Part shown: positions 26,259-35,168 of the stretch, in pieces
Layout of the letters: every line of letters starts with the position of its first letter
Position numbering within the stretch: position 1 is the stretch's first letter
DNA from: Flavobacteriales bacterium BRH_c54
Lineage (GTDB): Bacteria > Bacteroidota > Bacteroidia > Flavobacteriales_E > Vicingaceae
Assembly: GCA_000961845.1 (NCBI GenBank)
Contig: LADZ01000018.1
Span: 32,849 to 96,848 of the forward strand
Direction: 5' to 3'
DNA: 64,000 nucleotides
The notes under the pieces: model-generated
What the model was told of the DNA's origin: nothing
What the model saw: only the letters and a program-made list of their open reading frames with translations
Database searches by the model: none
Made by a program: the position numbers and the translations under genes

Positions 26259-27668
26259 TTATTTTTTTACTGGGTGTAATTTTTTAAAGTCTTCATCAGA
26301 CATGTTTTTGTATTTCTCTCCTGAAGATTTTAAAATTGTTTTCAATTCATTAAGTGCTAATACAGGAAAATATCTTAGGAATAATAAATAGAATACACTA
26401 AATAAGCCTAACGTTCCAATAAAAACCCCTATATCAACCCAAGTTGGATAGAACATAGACCAACTTGATGGTAAGTAATCTCTGTGAACTGAAGTTACAA
26501 TAATTACAAACCTTTCGAACCACATTCCTATATTTACTACAATAGACATTATAAAAGTAAATGCTAAATTGGTTCTTAATTTTTTCCACCAAAATAAGTG
26601 AGGAGAGATTACATTACATGTCATCATACACCAGTAAGCCCAAGCATAAGGACCTGAAAATCTGTTAATGAACGCATAAGATTCGTATTCAACACCTGAA
26701 TACCAAGAAATAAATAACTCTGTTAAGTAAGCAACACCAACTATAGAACCTGTTACGATAATAATGATATTCATGTACTCAATATGTTTAATCGTTACAT
26801 ATTTTTCTAAGTGCATTACTTTTCTCACAATAATCATTAATGTTTGTACCATTGCGAAACCAGAGAATACCGCTCCTGCAACGAAATATGGAGGGAAGAT
26901 AGTGGTATGCCAACCCGGAATTACCGAAGTGGCAAAATCCATAGATACAATAGAGTGAACCGAGAATACAAGTGGAGTTGCTAAACCAGCTAATACTAAA
27001 GAGACTTCTTCAAAACGTTGCCAAGCTTTAGCGTTTCCTGTCCAACCGAAGCTTAATAAGCTATACATTAATTTTGGAACTGGAGATTTTGCTCTATCTC
27101 TAATGGTTGCAAAATCAGGTATTAACCCAATATACCAAAATACTAATGATACAGAAAGATAAGTTGAAATTGCAAATACATCCCATAAAAGAGGAGAGTT
27201 AAAGTTTACCCACATTGGTCCGAACTCATTTGGCAAAGGTAATACCCAGTAAGCCATCCAAATTCTACCCATGTGTATCATTGGGAACAATCCTGCCATA
27301 AATACGGCAAAGATGGTCATTGCTTCTGCTGGTCTGTTAATTGCCATTCTCCATTTCTGACGGAATAACAATAAAACGGCAGAAATTAATGTTCCTGCGT
27401 GACCAATACCAACCCACCAAACGAAGTTGGTGATATCCCATGCCCAACCAACAGTTTTATTCAATCCCCATGTTCCGATACCTGTTCCTATAAGGTAAAG
27501 GATATTTCCTACACCCCAAAGACCAACTATAGCGGCTATGGTCATTAATATTTTCCAACCTTTAGTTGTTTTTCCTTCGATAGTTGCTAATACATCATCG
27601 GAGATCTTTGAGTAATTTACATCGTCTCCTAATATTAACGGTTCTCTAATTGCGGCTTCTTTATGCAT
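26259..27668 (-). CDS. actC: Alternative complex III quinol-binding subunit ActC (NrfD-like)
   Basis: 469 residues, about ten membrane helices, NrfD/PsrC family. Conserved polar residues in the helices include those of WWVGIGHAGTLISA, MIHMGRIWMAYW and VHSIVSMDFATS, which border the predicted quinone pocket and proton path. Known: ActC is the main membrane subunit that oxidises quinol and is the likely site of proton translocation. It begins 13 bases after actB. Length and motifs agree with other Bacteroidota ActC proteins. Confidence 0.94.
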   Translation of the reverse strand: MHKEAAIREPLILGDDVNYSKISDDVLATIEGKTTKGWKILMTIAAIVGLWGVGNILYLIGTGIGTWGLNKTVGWAWDITNFVWWVGIGHAGTLISAVLLLFRQKWRMAINRPAEAMTIFAVFMAGLFPMIHMGRIWMAYWVLPLPNEFGPMWVNFNSPLLWDVFAISTYLSVSLVFWYIGLIPDFATIRDRAKSPVPKLMYSLLSFGWTGNAKAWQRFEEVSLVLAGLATPLVFSVHSIVSMDFATSVIPGWHTTIFPPYFVAGAVFSGFAMVQTLMIIVRKVMHLEKYVTIKHIEYMNIIIIVTGSIVGVAYLTELFISWYSGVEYESYAFINRFSGPYAWAYWCMMTCNVISPHLFWWKKLRTNLAFTFIMSIVVNIGMWFERFVIIVTSVHRDYLPSSWSMFYPTWVDIGVFIGTLGLFSVFYLLFLRYFPVLALNELKTILKSSGEKYKNMSDEDFKKLHPVKK

Positions 27669-27681
27669 TTTTTATACTTTT

Positions 27682-30600
27682 TTAAGCTTCGTTGTTTTCT
27701 AAATTTCTAACTTTTGTCAAGTAATATACGTTAGGTTGTTGACCAACTTCTTCTATTACTCTGTAAGCTCTATCATGGTTCATATCTCCATTAATTTTGC
27801 TTTCTGTATCATTCAAATCACCAAAAGTAATGGCATTTGTAGGACAAGCACCAGAACATGCTGTTTGAATGGCTCCATCTTGAACTTTTGTACTTGCTTT
27901 TTTAGCATCTAATTTTCCAGCTTGAATTCTTTGAACACACATGCTACATTTTTCCATTACCCCTCTTGCTCTAACAACTACATCTGGATTTAATACCATT
28001 CTTCCTAAATCATCTTGAGCTGGATTAACTTCAGTAAACTTATCGTAAGCGATATAGTTAAACCAGTTGAATCTTCTTACTTTATAAGCACAGTTGTTAG
28101 CACAATATCTTGTACCAATACATCTGTTGTAAGCCATCATGTTCAATCCTTCATTACTATGTGTTGTTGCTGCAACAGGACAAACTGTTTCGCAACCTGC
28201 GTGGTTACAGTGCTGACACATCATTGGCTGGTGAACAACTTGTGGGTTGTCAGCAGGATCTTCCATTTTTCTATATCCAGCAATTGATTTGTCTTCAATA
28301 TCTGCATCAGTACTATAATATCTATCGATACGCATCCAGTGCATTTCTCTTCCTCGTCTTACTTCATCTTTACCTACAACAGGAACATTATTTTCAGAAA
28401 TACATGCTGTTACACAAGCACTACATCCAATACAAGTATTCATGTCAATAGACATTCCCCATCTGTGTCCAATATTTTCTACCGGATGTTCTTTCCATAA
28501 ATCAAACTCTTTGATGTTTTTCTTAATAAATTCACCTTTCTCGTGCGTTACTAATTTATGTTCCGGGTTATAAGCGTCTTTATTTCCTTGTTTGTAAGTT
28601 GCCAAAGTAGTTTCTCTAACTACAGAGTCTCTACCCATAACTGTTTGATGCGTTTGAGTAGCTGCAATAGGGTAAGTTCCGCTAACTTCTGCGATGGTAG
28701 CTCCTACGTAGTAAGCAGCTCCTGTAGCAGAACGTCCAACTAAAGGATATGCGTTTTTACCTGTTGGTTCAGACATGTTTCCAACAACTTTTCCGTAACC
28801 TACAGCAATACCAATAGTTCCTCTTGCCTGACCTGGTTGAGCAACAACCGGCATATTTTCTACAGTAACACCATTTGCAGTAACACTAATCATGTTTGCT
28901 GGTGATTCCTGACCTAATTGAGTATTGTAACCTCTTTCCTTCATTTCTGCAGGATTCATAGTTACATAGTTGTCCCAAGTAATTTTAGTTATCGGATCCG
29001 GAGTTTCTTGTAACCATGGGTTATCTGCTCCTGCTCCTGCACCAACTGCTGCATTTTGAGTAATTTCTAATTCAAAATCTCCGGCAAATGGTTTGTTGCT
29101 AACTTTTATTCCTGCTAATGCTTCACCATTAAATGAAGCAACACCAGTTTCAACATTCATTTTAATCTCTCCATCATGAACAACTTTGTTCCAGAAATCA
29201 TTAAATGGCGTTAATATTAATTCGCTAGCAAATGTATTTTTCCATGTTTCTCTAATAAAATTATAATAACTTGTATCTTCTTTCCCTGCCCAAACTAAAC
29301 AACTCTCTTGTGCTTGACGAGTATTAAATAAAGGAGAAATAGTTGGTTGTTGTATCGTGTAATAATTGCTTACCGGATTGTAATCATTCCATGATTCGAA
29401 TGCGTGATTATCCGGACAAACATATTTACAAGCTTTAGACGTTTCGTTTGCTTTTGTTGCAAAAGAAATAGTTGATTTAACTTTTCCTAAAGCTACTTTA
29501 AATTTCTCTCCTAAACTGAAAACAGGGTCAACACCATAAATAGCTAAAACGTCCACTTTACCTTCATTCATTTCAGCGATTAATGCTTCTACTTTAGCAT
29601 CGTCTCCGGCTTTAGTTTTAGATATCGTATTCACATCAATAGTATTCCCATAATTTCCTAAAATTTGGTTGATACCATTAACGATTAATTGCGTGTCTTT
29701 ATCATTATTTCCTGCAACAACAATAGAAGCGCCTTTAGCAGCTTTTAAAGATTTAATTGCATTAGCAATTTGTGCATCATAATTAGTTTTAGGAGCATCA
29801 ATACTTCCTCCTAATTGTTTGTATATGTTGGCTAAAATAGCAGCATATTCAGATGGTTTTACAGGAACTCTTACATCTGCATTTGTTCCTGAAAGCGACA
29901 TGTTCGCCTCAAATTGGAAATGTTTCGACATCCAATCATTATCCGGCTTACGTGTTTGAGCATAATCATTCAAATACATAGGAGTATCTAGCCAGTTGCC
30001 CATAAAATCTGCTCCAACACTAACAATAGTTTTTGCTTTAGCGAAATTATAAGTTGGGATTGCTCTAACGCCAAATGATGCCATATTAGCATCTAACATT
30101 CCTGAGTAAGAAATTTCATCTAATTGAACAATATTTAATTTATTAGTTGCTGCCCCTTCTTCAATTGAAGCTGTTGTCCCTAAACTTTCAATCGCTTTTC
30201 TTGTTGATGGACTTATTAAACTTGCAGTTAAAACTCTTACATTTTTAGCAGCTGTTAAGTCTTTTTTAATAGCAGCATCAATAGTTTTCCAATCAGTAGC
30301 ATTTCCGCCCATCATTGGGTTTTGGTACCTGTTATTATCATATAATGAAAGTACAGCACCTGCAATTCTTGCATTAATTGCTCCTTTAGTAAGCTTAGAT
30401 TCTTTGTTACCTGTTACATGAATAGGTCTTCCTTCTCTGGTTTTAACCAAAATTGGAGCAAAATCATTACCATCAGAATAAGTAGAAGCATAATAATTTG
30501 CTTTACCAGGAGTAATTTCTTCCGGTTTAGTAATATAAGGAATAGCCTTAGTAACCGGAGTTTCGCAAGCCGCTAATGAAGCTGCTGCAACACCAAAACC

Positions 30601-30774
30601 AAGATATTTTAAGAAGTCTCTACGTGATGTAGATGAATTTTCCAATGTTTCGTTGTCACCTAAAAACTTGTCTATCGGTAACTCCTCAGGAAATTCATTG
30701 TTCACAGACTCCAAAAATTTAGGGTCATTATTTAGTTGTTCTAAACCTTTCCAGTATTTTTTTGAATTAGCCAT
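27682..30774 (-). CDS. actB: Alternative complex III iron-sulfur subunit ActB
   Basis: 1030 residues. A twin-arginine motif lies about 50 residues in (TSRRDFLKYLGFG, R51-R52), followed by a lipobox-like LAAC ending at C70, so it is exported folded and perhaps lipidated. A long domain with molybdopterin-oxidoreductase fold (about 100-720) lacks an obvious cofactor-binding Cys/Ser site, as known for ActB. The C-terminal ferredoxin domain has four cysteine clusters: CIGCSACVTAC, CQHCNHAGCETVC, CIGTRYCANNC and CSMCVQ with CSGACP, together binding several Fe-S clusters. Known: it transfers electrons from quinol oxidation to the ActA hemes. Confidence 0.95.
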   Translation of the reverse strand: MANSKKYWKGLEQLNNDPKFLESVNNEFPEELPIDKFLGDNETLENSSTSRRDFLKYLGFGVAAASLAACETPVTKAIPYITKPEEITPGKANYYASTYSDGNDFAPILVKTREGRPIHVTGNKESKLTKGAINARIAGAVLSLYDNNRYQNPMMGGNATDWKTIDAAIKKDLTAAKNVRVLTASLISPSTRKAIESLGTTASIEEGAATNKLNIVQLDEISYSGMLDANMASFGVRAIPTYNFAKAKTIVSVGADFMGNWLDTPMYLNDYAQTRKPDNDWMSKHFQFEANMSLSGTNADVRVPVKPSEYAAILANIYKQLGGSIDAPKTNYDAQIANAIKSLKAAKGASIVVAGNNDKDTQLIVNGINQILGNYGNTIDVNTISKTKAGDDAKVEALIAEMNEGKVDVLAIYGVDPVFSLGEKFKVALGKVKSTISFATKANETSKACKYVCPDNHAFESWNDYNPVSNYYTIQQPTISPLFNTRQAQESCLVWAGKEDTSYYNFIRETWKNTFASELILTPFNDFWNKVVHDGEIKMNVETGVASFNGEALAGIKVSNKPFAGDFELEITQNAAVGAGAGADNPWLQETPDPITKITWDNYVTMNPAEMKERGYNTQLGQESPANMISVTANGVTVENMPVVAQPGQARGTIGIAVGYGKVVGNMSEPTGKNAYPLVGRSATGAAYYVGATIAEVSGTYPIAATQTHQTVMGRDSVVRETTLATYKQGNKDAYNPEHKLVTHEKGEFIKKNIKEFDLWKEHPVENIGHRWGMSIDMNTCIGCSACVTACISENNVPVVGKDEVRRGREMHWMRIDRYYSTDADIEDKSIAGYRKMEDPADNPQVVHQPMMCQHCNHAGCETVCPVAATTHSNEGLNMMAYNRCIGTRYCANNCAYKVRRFNWFNYIAYDKFTEVNPAQDDLGRMVLNPDVVVRARGVMEKCSMCVQRIQAGKLDAKKASTKVQDGAIQTACSGACPTNAITFGDLNDTESKINGDMNHDRAYRVIEEVGQQPNVYYLTKVRNLENNEA

Positions 30775-30835
30775 ATTTATGTTAATTGTAAGTCTTACTT
30801 TATATATCTATTAAAAGAATCTTATTTATTATTGA

Positions 30836-32464
30836 TTAGTAGTGACATTTAGCACACTCCATTCCACCAATTTCATCAACCGTTAGTTTACCATCTTCTA
30901 GCACTTTGTTTCTAAACTCTTCCGGCATTCTTTTATGCATTTCATCATAATAACCATTGTCTTTTGTAGAAACTCCTGTGCTTTTATGACACTCGATACA
31001 CCATCCCATAGTTAATTTAGAATGTTGACCTACCACATCCATTTCTTCAACTGGCCCGTGACAAGTTTGACATTGTTGGTTTCCAACAGTTACGTGTTGT
31101 TGGTGACTAAAGAATACGTGATCTGGTAAGTTGTGAACTTTTATCCATTTAACAGGTGTAGGATTATCTCCATATTTTCCTGTTTTAGGGTCATAATCTA
31201 AATGCTTATAGATTTTTTTGATTTCTTCAGCCATTGGATATTCCTCTCCATTGTAAAGGAAAGTTTTATCTCCACCATTAATATAAGTGTGGCAGTTCAT
31301 ACATACGTTTAATGAAGGTATTCCTGAAGTTTTACTATGTCTAGCGCTAGAGTGACAGTAGTTACAATCTATTTTATCATCTCCAGCGTGAATTTTATGA
31401 GAGAATTTAATTGGTTGCTCAGGCTTATATCCTTGATGAACACCAATGGTTGCAGCACTTCCCATTAGGTTAACTAATCCTGCAAAAACAAGTATAACAA
31501 CCACTGCGGCAACATACCCTTTGTTATTACTTAATGTATGTTTAAACGCTGCCACTAAAGAAACAGGTCCTTTATATGCTACACCTGCTTTTTCTGCATT
31601 GGCTTTAGCTACCATTACTCTCGACTTATTCAACATCAAGATAACAATAAATAAAGATACGCAAATTACTCCTAACACTATAATGGTAACCCAAGGAGAA
31701 TCTTCCTCTGTTGTTGTTACAACAGGAGTATCTGATGGTGCTTTTTTATCTACCGGAGGATTAGCAATATACGCTAATATAGCTTTAATATCTTCTTCAG
31801 AAACCGGTTGAGCCGGCATCGGTACCTTATTATATTCTTCAAAAATAGCATTAGCATCCGGATCTCCTGAAGCAATTAGTTCAGCAGAGTTTTGAATCCA
31901 TTTCACTAACCATTCGTGCGATCTTTTATCAGAAATACCTTTTAACCCCGGACCAACAACTTTATCTGTTCCTATACTGTGACAAGCTTTACAATTATTT
32001 TTAAATAATTTTTGTCCTTCTAAAACTAATGGATCAACCTCAGCACCTGCATCAGCAGTAGCAGCTTCTTTTGGTTCTTCTTTCTTTGCAGAAGAAGCTT
32101 CAGGATTTGCTATGTAATCTATAATAGCTGCTAACTCTTCATCTGAAAAAGGATGTGCAGGCATTGGTACTTTATTATACTCTTCGAAAATGGCAATTGC
32201 ATCTTTATCTCCATTAGCAATCATTTCCTGAGAATTCTTAATGAAGCCCATCAACCATTCTTTCGAACGCTTCTCAGTTACTCCCGCCAAACCAGGACCA
32301 ACTAACCTATCTGAAGTTAGCTTGTGACATGCAGTACAAGTTGTTTTAAATAATTTCTCACCATCTTGTGCAGATAAATTTACCTGAACAAACAAAAATG
32401 AAAAATAAATTAACGCAAGTTTTAAAAGTGTACCTCTCGAATTGATTCTTGTTATCTTATTCAT
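30836..32464 (-). CDS. actA: Alternative complex III multiheme cytochrome ActA with two fused cytochrome c domains
   Basis: 542 residues with seven CxxCH heme motifs: CTACH, CKACH, CNYCH, CMNCH, CQTCH, CIECH and CAKCH. A signal or membrane anchor spans about 10-30. Two class-I cytochrome c domains follow in tandem (about 33-120 and 143-238) and share most residues, including LVGPGL/VVGPGL and EEYNKVPMPA with its distal Met. A membrane helix at about 255-275, another near 318-336, and then a pentaheme domain (about 340-542) complete it. The pentaheme part is the classical ActA. The extra domains are read directly; their use as built-in electron acceptors is inferred. It heads the operon. Confidence 0.93.
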   Translation of the reverse strand: MNKITRINSRGTLLKLALIYFSFLFVQVNLSAQDGEKLFKTTCTACHKLTSDRLVGPGLAGVTEKRSKEWLMGFIKNSQEMIANGDKDAIAIFEEYNKVPMPAHPFSDEELAAIIDYIANPEASSAKKEEPKEAATADAGAEVDPLVLEGQKLFKNNCKACHSIGTDKVVGPGLKGISDKRSHEWLVKWIQNSAELIASGDPDANAIFEEYNKVPMPAQPVSEEDIKAILAYIANPPVDKKAPSDTPVVTTTEEDSPWVTIIVLGVICVSLFIVILMLNKSRVMVAKANAEKAGVAYKGPVSLVAAFKHTLSNNKGYVAAVVVILVFAGLVNLMGSAATIGVHQGYKPEQPIKFSHKIHAGDDKIDCNYCHSSARHSKTSGIPSLNVCMNCHTYINGGDKTFLYNGEEYPMAEEIKKIYKHLDYDPKTGKYGDNPTPVKWIKVHNLPDHVFFSHQQHVTVGNQQCQTCHGPVEEMDVVGQHSKLTMGWCIECHKSTGVSTKDNGYYDEMHKRMPEEFRNKVLEDGKLTVDEIGGMECAKCHY

Positions 32465-32767
32465 AATAAAACTGTTACAGTTGTTTCTTTAAACTAAACA
32501 TAAAATGATTGACAAATGTATAAGAATACATGAGTTTTTAGTAATATTTTTCGATTAAAATATCCTTTTAAATATCAATTTAGAATAATTCTAAATAAGA
32601 AAGTGTTGACTTATGATTTCTGTCATATAGCAGAAATTGCTCGCAAAAAGCGGTAACAGCATGCACATCAATTAACAATGTTTAACATATCTTCTTTATT
32701 CCATATATTTTAAAAATTATGTAGTTTTGGACTGATTTATGCGAACCAGATTTTATAACTTTTTTTT
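32465..32767. other. 303-base intergenic region between divergent actA and SPOR gene
   Basis: This gap lies between divergently transcribed genes and must hold the act operon promoter (minus) and the SPOR gene promoter (plus). An exact plus-strand -7 box is at 32722-32729. A weaker minus-strand box TATGTTTA is near the actA side, and a small palindrome CTGTTACAG lies about 10 bases from the actA start. TTTCTG and CAGAAA near 32615-32635 form a weak stem. No open reading frame or RNA gene was recognised. Confidence 0.5.
32722..32729 (+). promoter_or_regulatory. -7 promoter box of the SPOR gene
   Basis: TAGTTTTG matches TAnnTTTG exactly and lies 38 bases upstream of the ATG. No clear -33 TTG was seen at a standard distance. 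Confidence 0.5.
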
Positions 32768-33181
32768 ATGCTTTTAAAAAATTTTTTAACCTTCTTTTTA
32801 TGTGTTATTGTAAGCATTACTGTTTTCGGACAAGATACAACTACAACTGATACCGCAAACGCTAAAAAAGTCACTATTGTTATAGATAAAGCCATTGAAA
32901 ATATTAACGAAACGTATAAAGCAGCTTACAAACTTTATGGCTATAGAATTCAATTAGCCTCAGAAAGTAGTAGTGCTCCTGCACGTAAAATTAGAGCTGC
33001 TTTTATTCAAAAATATAGAGAAGTTCCGGCTTATGAAATTTACCAACAACCATATTTTAAGGTACGTGTTGGCGATTTTAAAACCAAATTAGAAGCCATA
33101 AAATTCCAAAAAGAAATTAGTTCTGACTATCCCAACTGTTACATCGTAAAAGATGAAATTGAATTTAAGAAAGAAAACTAA
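32768..33181 (+). CDS. SPOR-domain periplasmic protein
   Basis: 137 residues. The signal peptide is MLLKNFLTFFLCVIVSITVFG, cleaved before QDTTTTDTANA. A SPOR domain covers about 55-130 (YGYRIQLASESSSAPARKIR, then YFKVRVGDFKTKLEAIKFQ). Known: SPOR domains bind denuded peptidoglycan glycans, often at division sites. The protein is little more than a signal, a linker and one SPOR domain, and no enzyme domain is attached. Its last codons precede the operator of the exosortase locus by about 110 bases. A septal or cell-wall role is likely but not specific. Confidence 0.85.
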   Translation: MLLKNFLTFFLCVIVSITVFGQDTTTTDTANAKKVTIVIDKAIENINETYKAAYKLYGYRIQLASESSSAPARKIRAAFIQKYREVPAYEIYQQPYFKVRVGDFKTKLEAIKFQKEISSDYPNCYIVKDEIEFKKEN

Positions 33182-33293
33182 ATTCTTCTTGATTTCTACT
33201 TTTTTTACATTATTAAACACACCAACCTCTTTATTTTCCTACCTGTTCAAAAAAATCTCAAAAAAATTTGTTCTATTAAAAATATATTTATTT

Positions 33294-33310
33294 ACTTTGC
33301 AATTCAAAGT
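33294..33310. promoter_or_regulatory. Palindromic operator 1 of the regulator/exosortase locus
   Basis: ACTTTG-N5-CAAAGT, followed by ACTTTT, lies 10 bases upstream of the ATG of the membrane protein at 33321. The same 17-base pattern with the same spacer and flank occurs at 34296-34312. The left half overlaps a TAnTTTG-type -7 box. The best candidate to bind it is the winged-helix regulator encoded between the two sites; that is an inference. Confidence 0.65.
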
Positions 33311-33320
33311 ACTTTTTAAT

Positions 33321-33977
33321 ATGGAAAATTCAAAACAACATTTAGAAGCGCTCTCGGGTATAAAAGATTTGATGGAGAAATCTACCAAGTTTATTTCATT
33401 AAGTGGTTTATCTGGTGTTATAGCCGGAATTACAGCATTAGTAGGAGCTTTTCTTGCCGACTTAAGAATAGAGCATTATCTGAATAATACCTATACCAAA
33501 ACGAGATTAGAAATGTATCTTTCGGAAAATCTAATGGAAAAATTAGCCCTAGAACTTTTTGTAATTGCCATAAGTGTGTTGATAATCTCCATTACTTTCG
33601 GAATTTTACTTACTATGAGAGAATCTAAGAAAAATGGTCAGCATATTTGGGGTAAAAACAGCAAACTATTACTACTAAACTTAATTGTACCACTGATTGC
33701 AGGAGGTATTTTCTGTTTAATATTAATGTATCATGGCCTATTTTATTTACTAGCTCCAGCAACACTGCTTTTTTATGGGTTGGCGTTATTTAACTGTGGA
33801 AAATATACCTTAGGAGAAATAAAATACTTAGGGGTGTTGGAAATTATTTTAGGTTTATTAAGTGCTGTATTTATAGGCAAAGGCTTATTATTTTGGGCAA
33901 TTGGTTTTGGTGTGTTACACATCATTTATGGAGGATTAATGCATTTTAAATACAATAATAAACCCCAAAACGCATAA
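33321..33977 (+). CDS. Four-to-five helix membrane protein next to HTH regulator
   Basis: 218 residues from the ATG at 33321. A longer frame starts at 33153 but would overlap the SPOR gene and cover the operator and promoter, so it was rejected. After a polar start (MENSKQHLEALSGIKDLMEK) there are helices near 25-45, 75-95, 115-138, 143-160 and 168-195, and a polar tail. No catalytic motif was recognised. The regulator gene starts 11 bases downstream, so the two are cotranscribed. Such paired membrane protein and winged-helix genes occur in Bacteroidota, where their role is unknown; stress or envelope sensing is possible. Confidence 0.7.
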   Translation: MENSKQHLEALSGIKDLMEKSTKFISLSGLSGVIAGITALVGAFLADLRIEHYLNNTYTKTRLEMYLSENLMEKLALELFVIAISVLIISITFGILLTMRESKKNGQHIWGKNSKLLLLNLIVPLIAGGIFCLILMYHGLFYLLAPATLLFYGLALFNCGKYTLGEIKYLGVLEIILGLLSAVFIGKGLLFWAIGFGVLHIIYGGLMHFKYNNKPQNA

Positions 33978-33988
33978 TAAATAAAGCT

Positions 33989-34279
33989 ATGATTGAGGGG
34001 TTAAATAAAATATTTGAAAGCAGGGTACGATTGGGAATTATGTCCGTTTTAATGGTAAATGATGAAATAGATTTTAATTCATTGAAAGAATTGTTAAACG
34101 TAACCGATGGGAATTTAGCCAGCCATATTGCCGGGTTAGAAAAAAACGAATACATAAAAGTGATGAAAGAATTTGTAGGTAAAAAACCAAAGACATCTTT
34201 TGCTGCAACAGCGTTAGGTAAAAAAGCTTTTCAGGATCATTTAACTGCGTTAGAAAATCTACTAAACCAACATAATTAA
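33989..34279 (+). CDS. Winged-helix transcriptional regulator (HTH_34 / MarR-like)
   Basis: 96 residues, a single winged-helix domain. FESRVRLGIMSVLMVNDEIDF supplies the first helices, KELLNVTDGNLASHIAGLEK the recognition helix and YIKVMKEFVGKKPKTSFAATALG the wing, with a C-terminal dimer helix (FQDHLTALENLLNQ). It matches the small DNA-binding family PF13601. It lies between two copies of ACTTTG-N5-CAAAGT, which fits autoregulation and control of the downstream membrane and exosortase genes. The signal it senses is unknown; it has no separate ligand domain. Confidence 0.85.
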   Translation: MIEGLNKIFESRVRLGIMSVLMVNDEIDFNSLKELLNVTDGNLASHIAGLEKNEYIKVMKEFVGKKPKTSFAATALGKKAFQDHLTALENLLNQHN

Positions 34280-34295
34280 TTTTTTTTATAACTAG

Positions 34296-34312
34296 ACTTT
34301 GAATTTCAAAGT
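34296..34312. promoter_or_regulatory. Palindromic operator 2 of the regulator/exosortase locus
   Basis: A second ACTTTG-N5-CAAAGT followed by ACTTTT, 21 bases before the next gene start at 34334. It differs from operator 1 only in the 5-base spacer (AATTT here, CAATT there). Conservation of both halves plus flank makes chance very unlikely. Confidence 0.65.
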
Positions 34313-34333
34313 ACTTTTAAAAACACAAAAAAA

Positions 34334-34624
34334 ATGAAAACAAAAAACAAAAGATTAATCAGCATTATTGTAGCTGTCCCAATTTTATTAATGATTCCGC
34401 TAATAGCAATGCAATTTACAGATGAAGTAAATTGGAGCCTCTCCGACTTTATGGTTATGGGTATTTTGCTGCTTAGCACGGGTTTAATATGCGAACTGGT
34501 AATACGAAGTGTGAAAAATTCAACCTACCGAATTACTTTATGTATTGTTGTATTGTTTATGCTTTTTCTTATTTGGGCAGAGCTTGCCGTAGGAGTTTTC
34601 GGAACACCTTTTAGTGGAAGTTAA
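34334..34624 (+). CDS. Small membrane protein in the exosortase N locus
   Basis: 96 residues. Three membrane segments lie near 8-27, 40-58 and 68-90, with the tail WAELAVGVFGTPFSGS. This tail is familiar from a group of small Bacteroidota membrane proteins of unknown function. It starts 21 bases after operator 2, so it is the first gene of the second controlled unit, and 18 bases before the next gene. Role unknown. Confidence 0.7.
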   Translation: MKTKNKRLISIIVAVPILLMIPLIAMQFTDEVNWSLSDFMVMGILLLSTGLICELVIRSVKNSTYRITLCIVVLFMLFLIWAELAVGVFGTPFSGS

Positions 34625-34642
34625 ATAATTAAATAAATTTCC

Positions 34643-35149
34643 ATGAAAACACAAATAACCCATATCCTCACAAAAAAGATAAAAAGAATTACACTGCTTT
34701 TTATTCTCTTATTAGTGTTGAGCGGAATTACTGCTTTTCCGTTGCAAACGGAGATTATTTTTTTGGCAGATTATTTTAACACCGTAACTTCTTCAAGACT
34801 TATTGTCCAATGGATAAATCAAGTGAACATCGCATTAAATGATGTTAATCAAAACTATGCTTTCTTAGCTTATGGAACAGATTGGTTAGCTTTTTCTCAT
34901 ATTATTATCAGTCTATTTTTTATAGGTGTTTATATTAATCCTGTTCAGAATATTTGGGTAACAAAAGTGGGTATAATTGCTTGTCTACTGGTTTTTCCTC
35001 TTGCTTTTATAGCCGGTAATTACAGAGAGATCCCTTTGTTTTGGCAACTTATAGATTGTTGTTTTGGAGCTTTTGGGCTCATCCCTCTACTGCTTATACA
35101 TCAATACACCAATCAAATCATTTCAATCAATAATAAATCTAATTTTTAA
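34643..35149 (+). CDS. Membrane protein of unknown function in the exosortase N locus
   Basis: 168 residues. Helices lie near 15-34, 73-95, 103-122 and 130-150, with a loop containing YGTDWLAFSHIIISLFFIG and REIPLFWQLIDCCFGAFG. These blocks recur in a Bacteroidota membrane protein family without a known role. It sits 18 bases after the preceding small gene and 19 bases before the VIT-domain gene, so it is in one operon. It could be an accessory factor of the regulated envelope system; the sequence does not tell. Confidence 0.7.
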   Translation: MKTQITHILTKKIKRITLLFILLLVLSGITAFPLQTEIIFLADYFNTVTSSRLIVQWINQVNIALNDVNQNYAFLAYGTDWLAFSHIIISLFFIGVYINPVQNIWVTKVGIIACLLVFPLAFIAGNYREIPLFWQLIDCCFGAFGLIPLLLIHQYTNQIISINNKSNF

Positions 35150-35168
35150 CAGTTAAACCTACTTACTT

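Noticed and set aside
33153..33320. A 274-codon frame beginning at 33153 for the membrane protein
   Set aside because: It overlaps the SPOR gene and covers the palindromic operator and -7 box. The ATG at 33321 gives the conserved-looking start.
34296..34312. Transcription terminator after the regulator gene
   Set aside because: The stem is only 6 base pairs and there is an identical copy before another gene start, so operator fits better.
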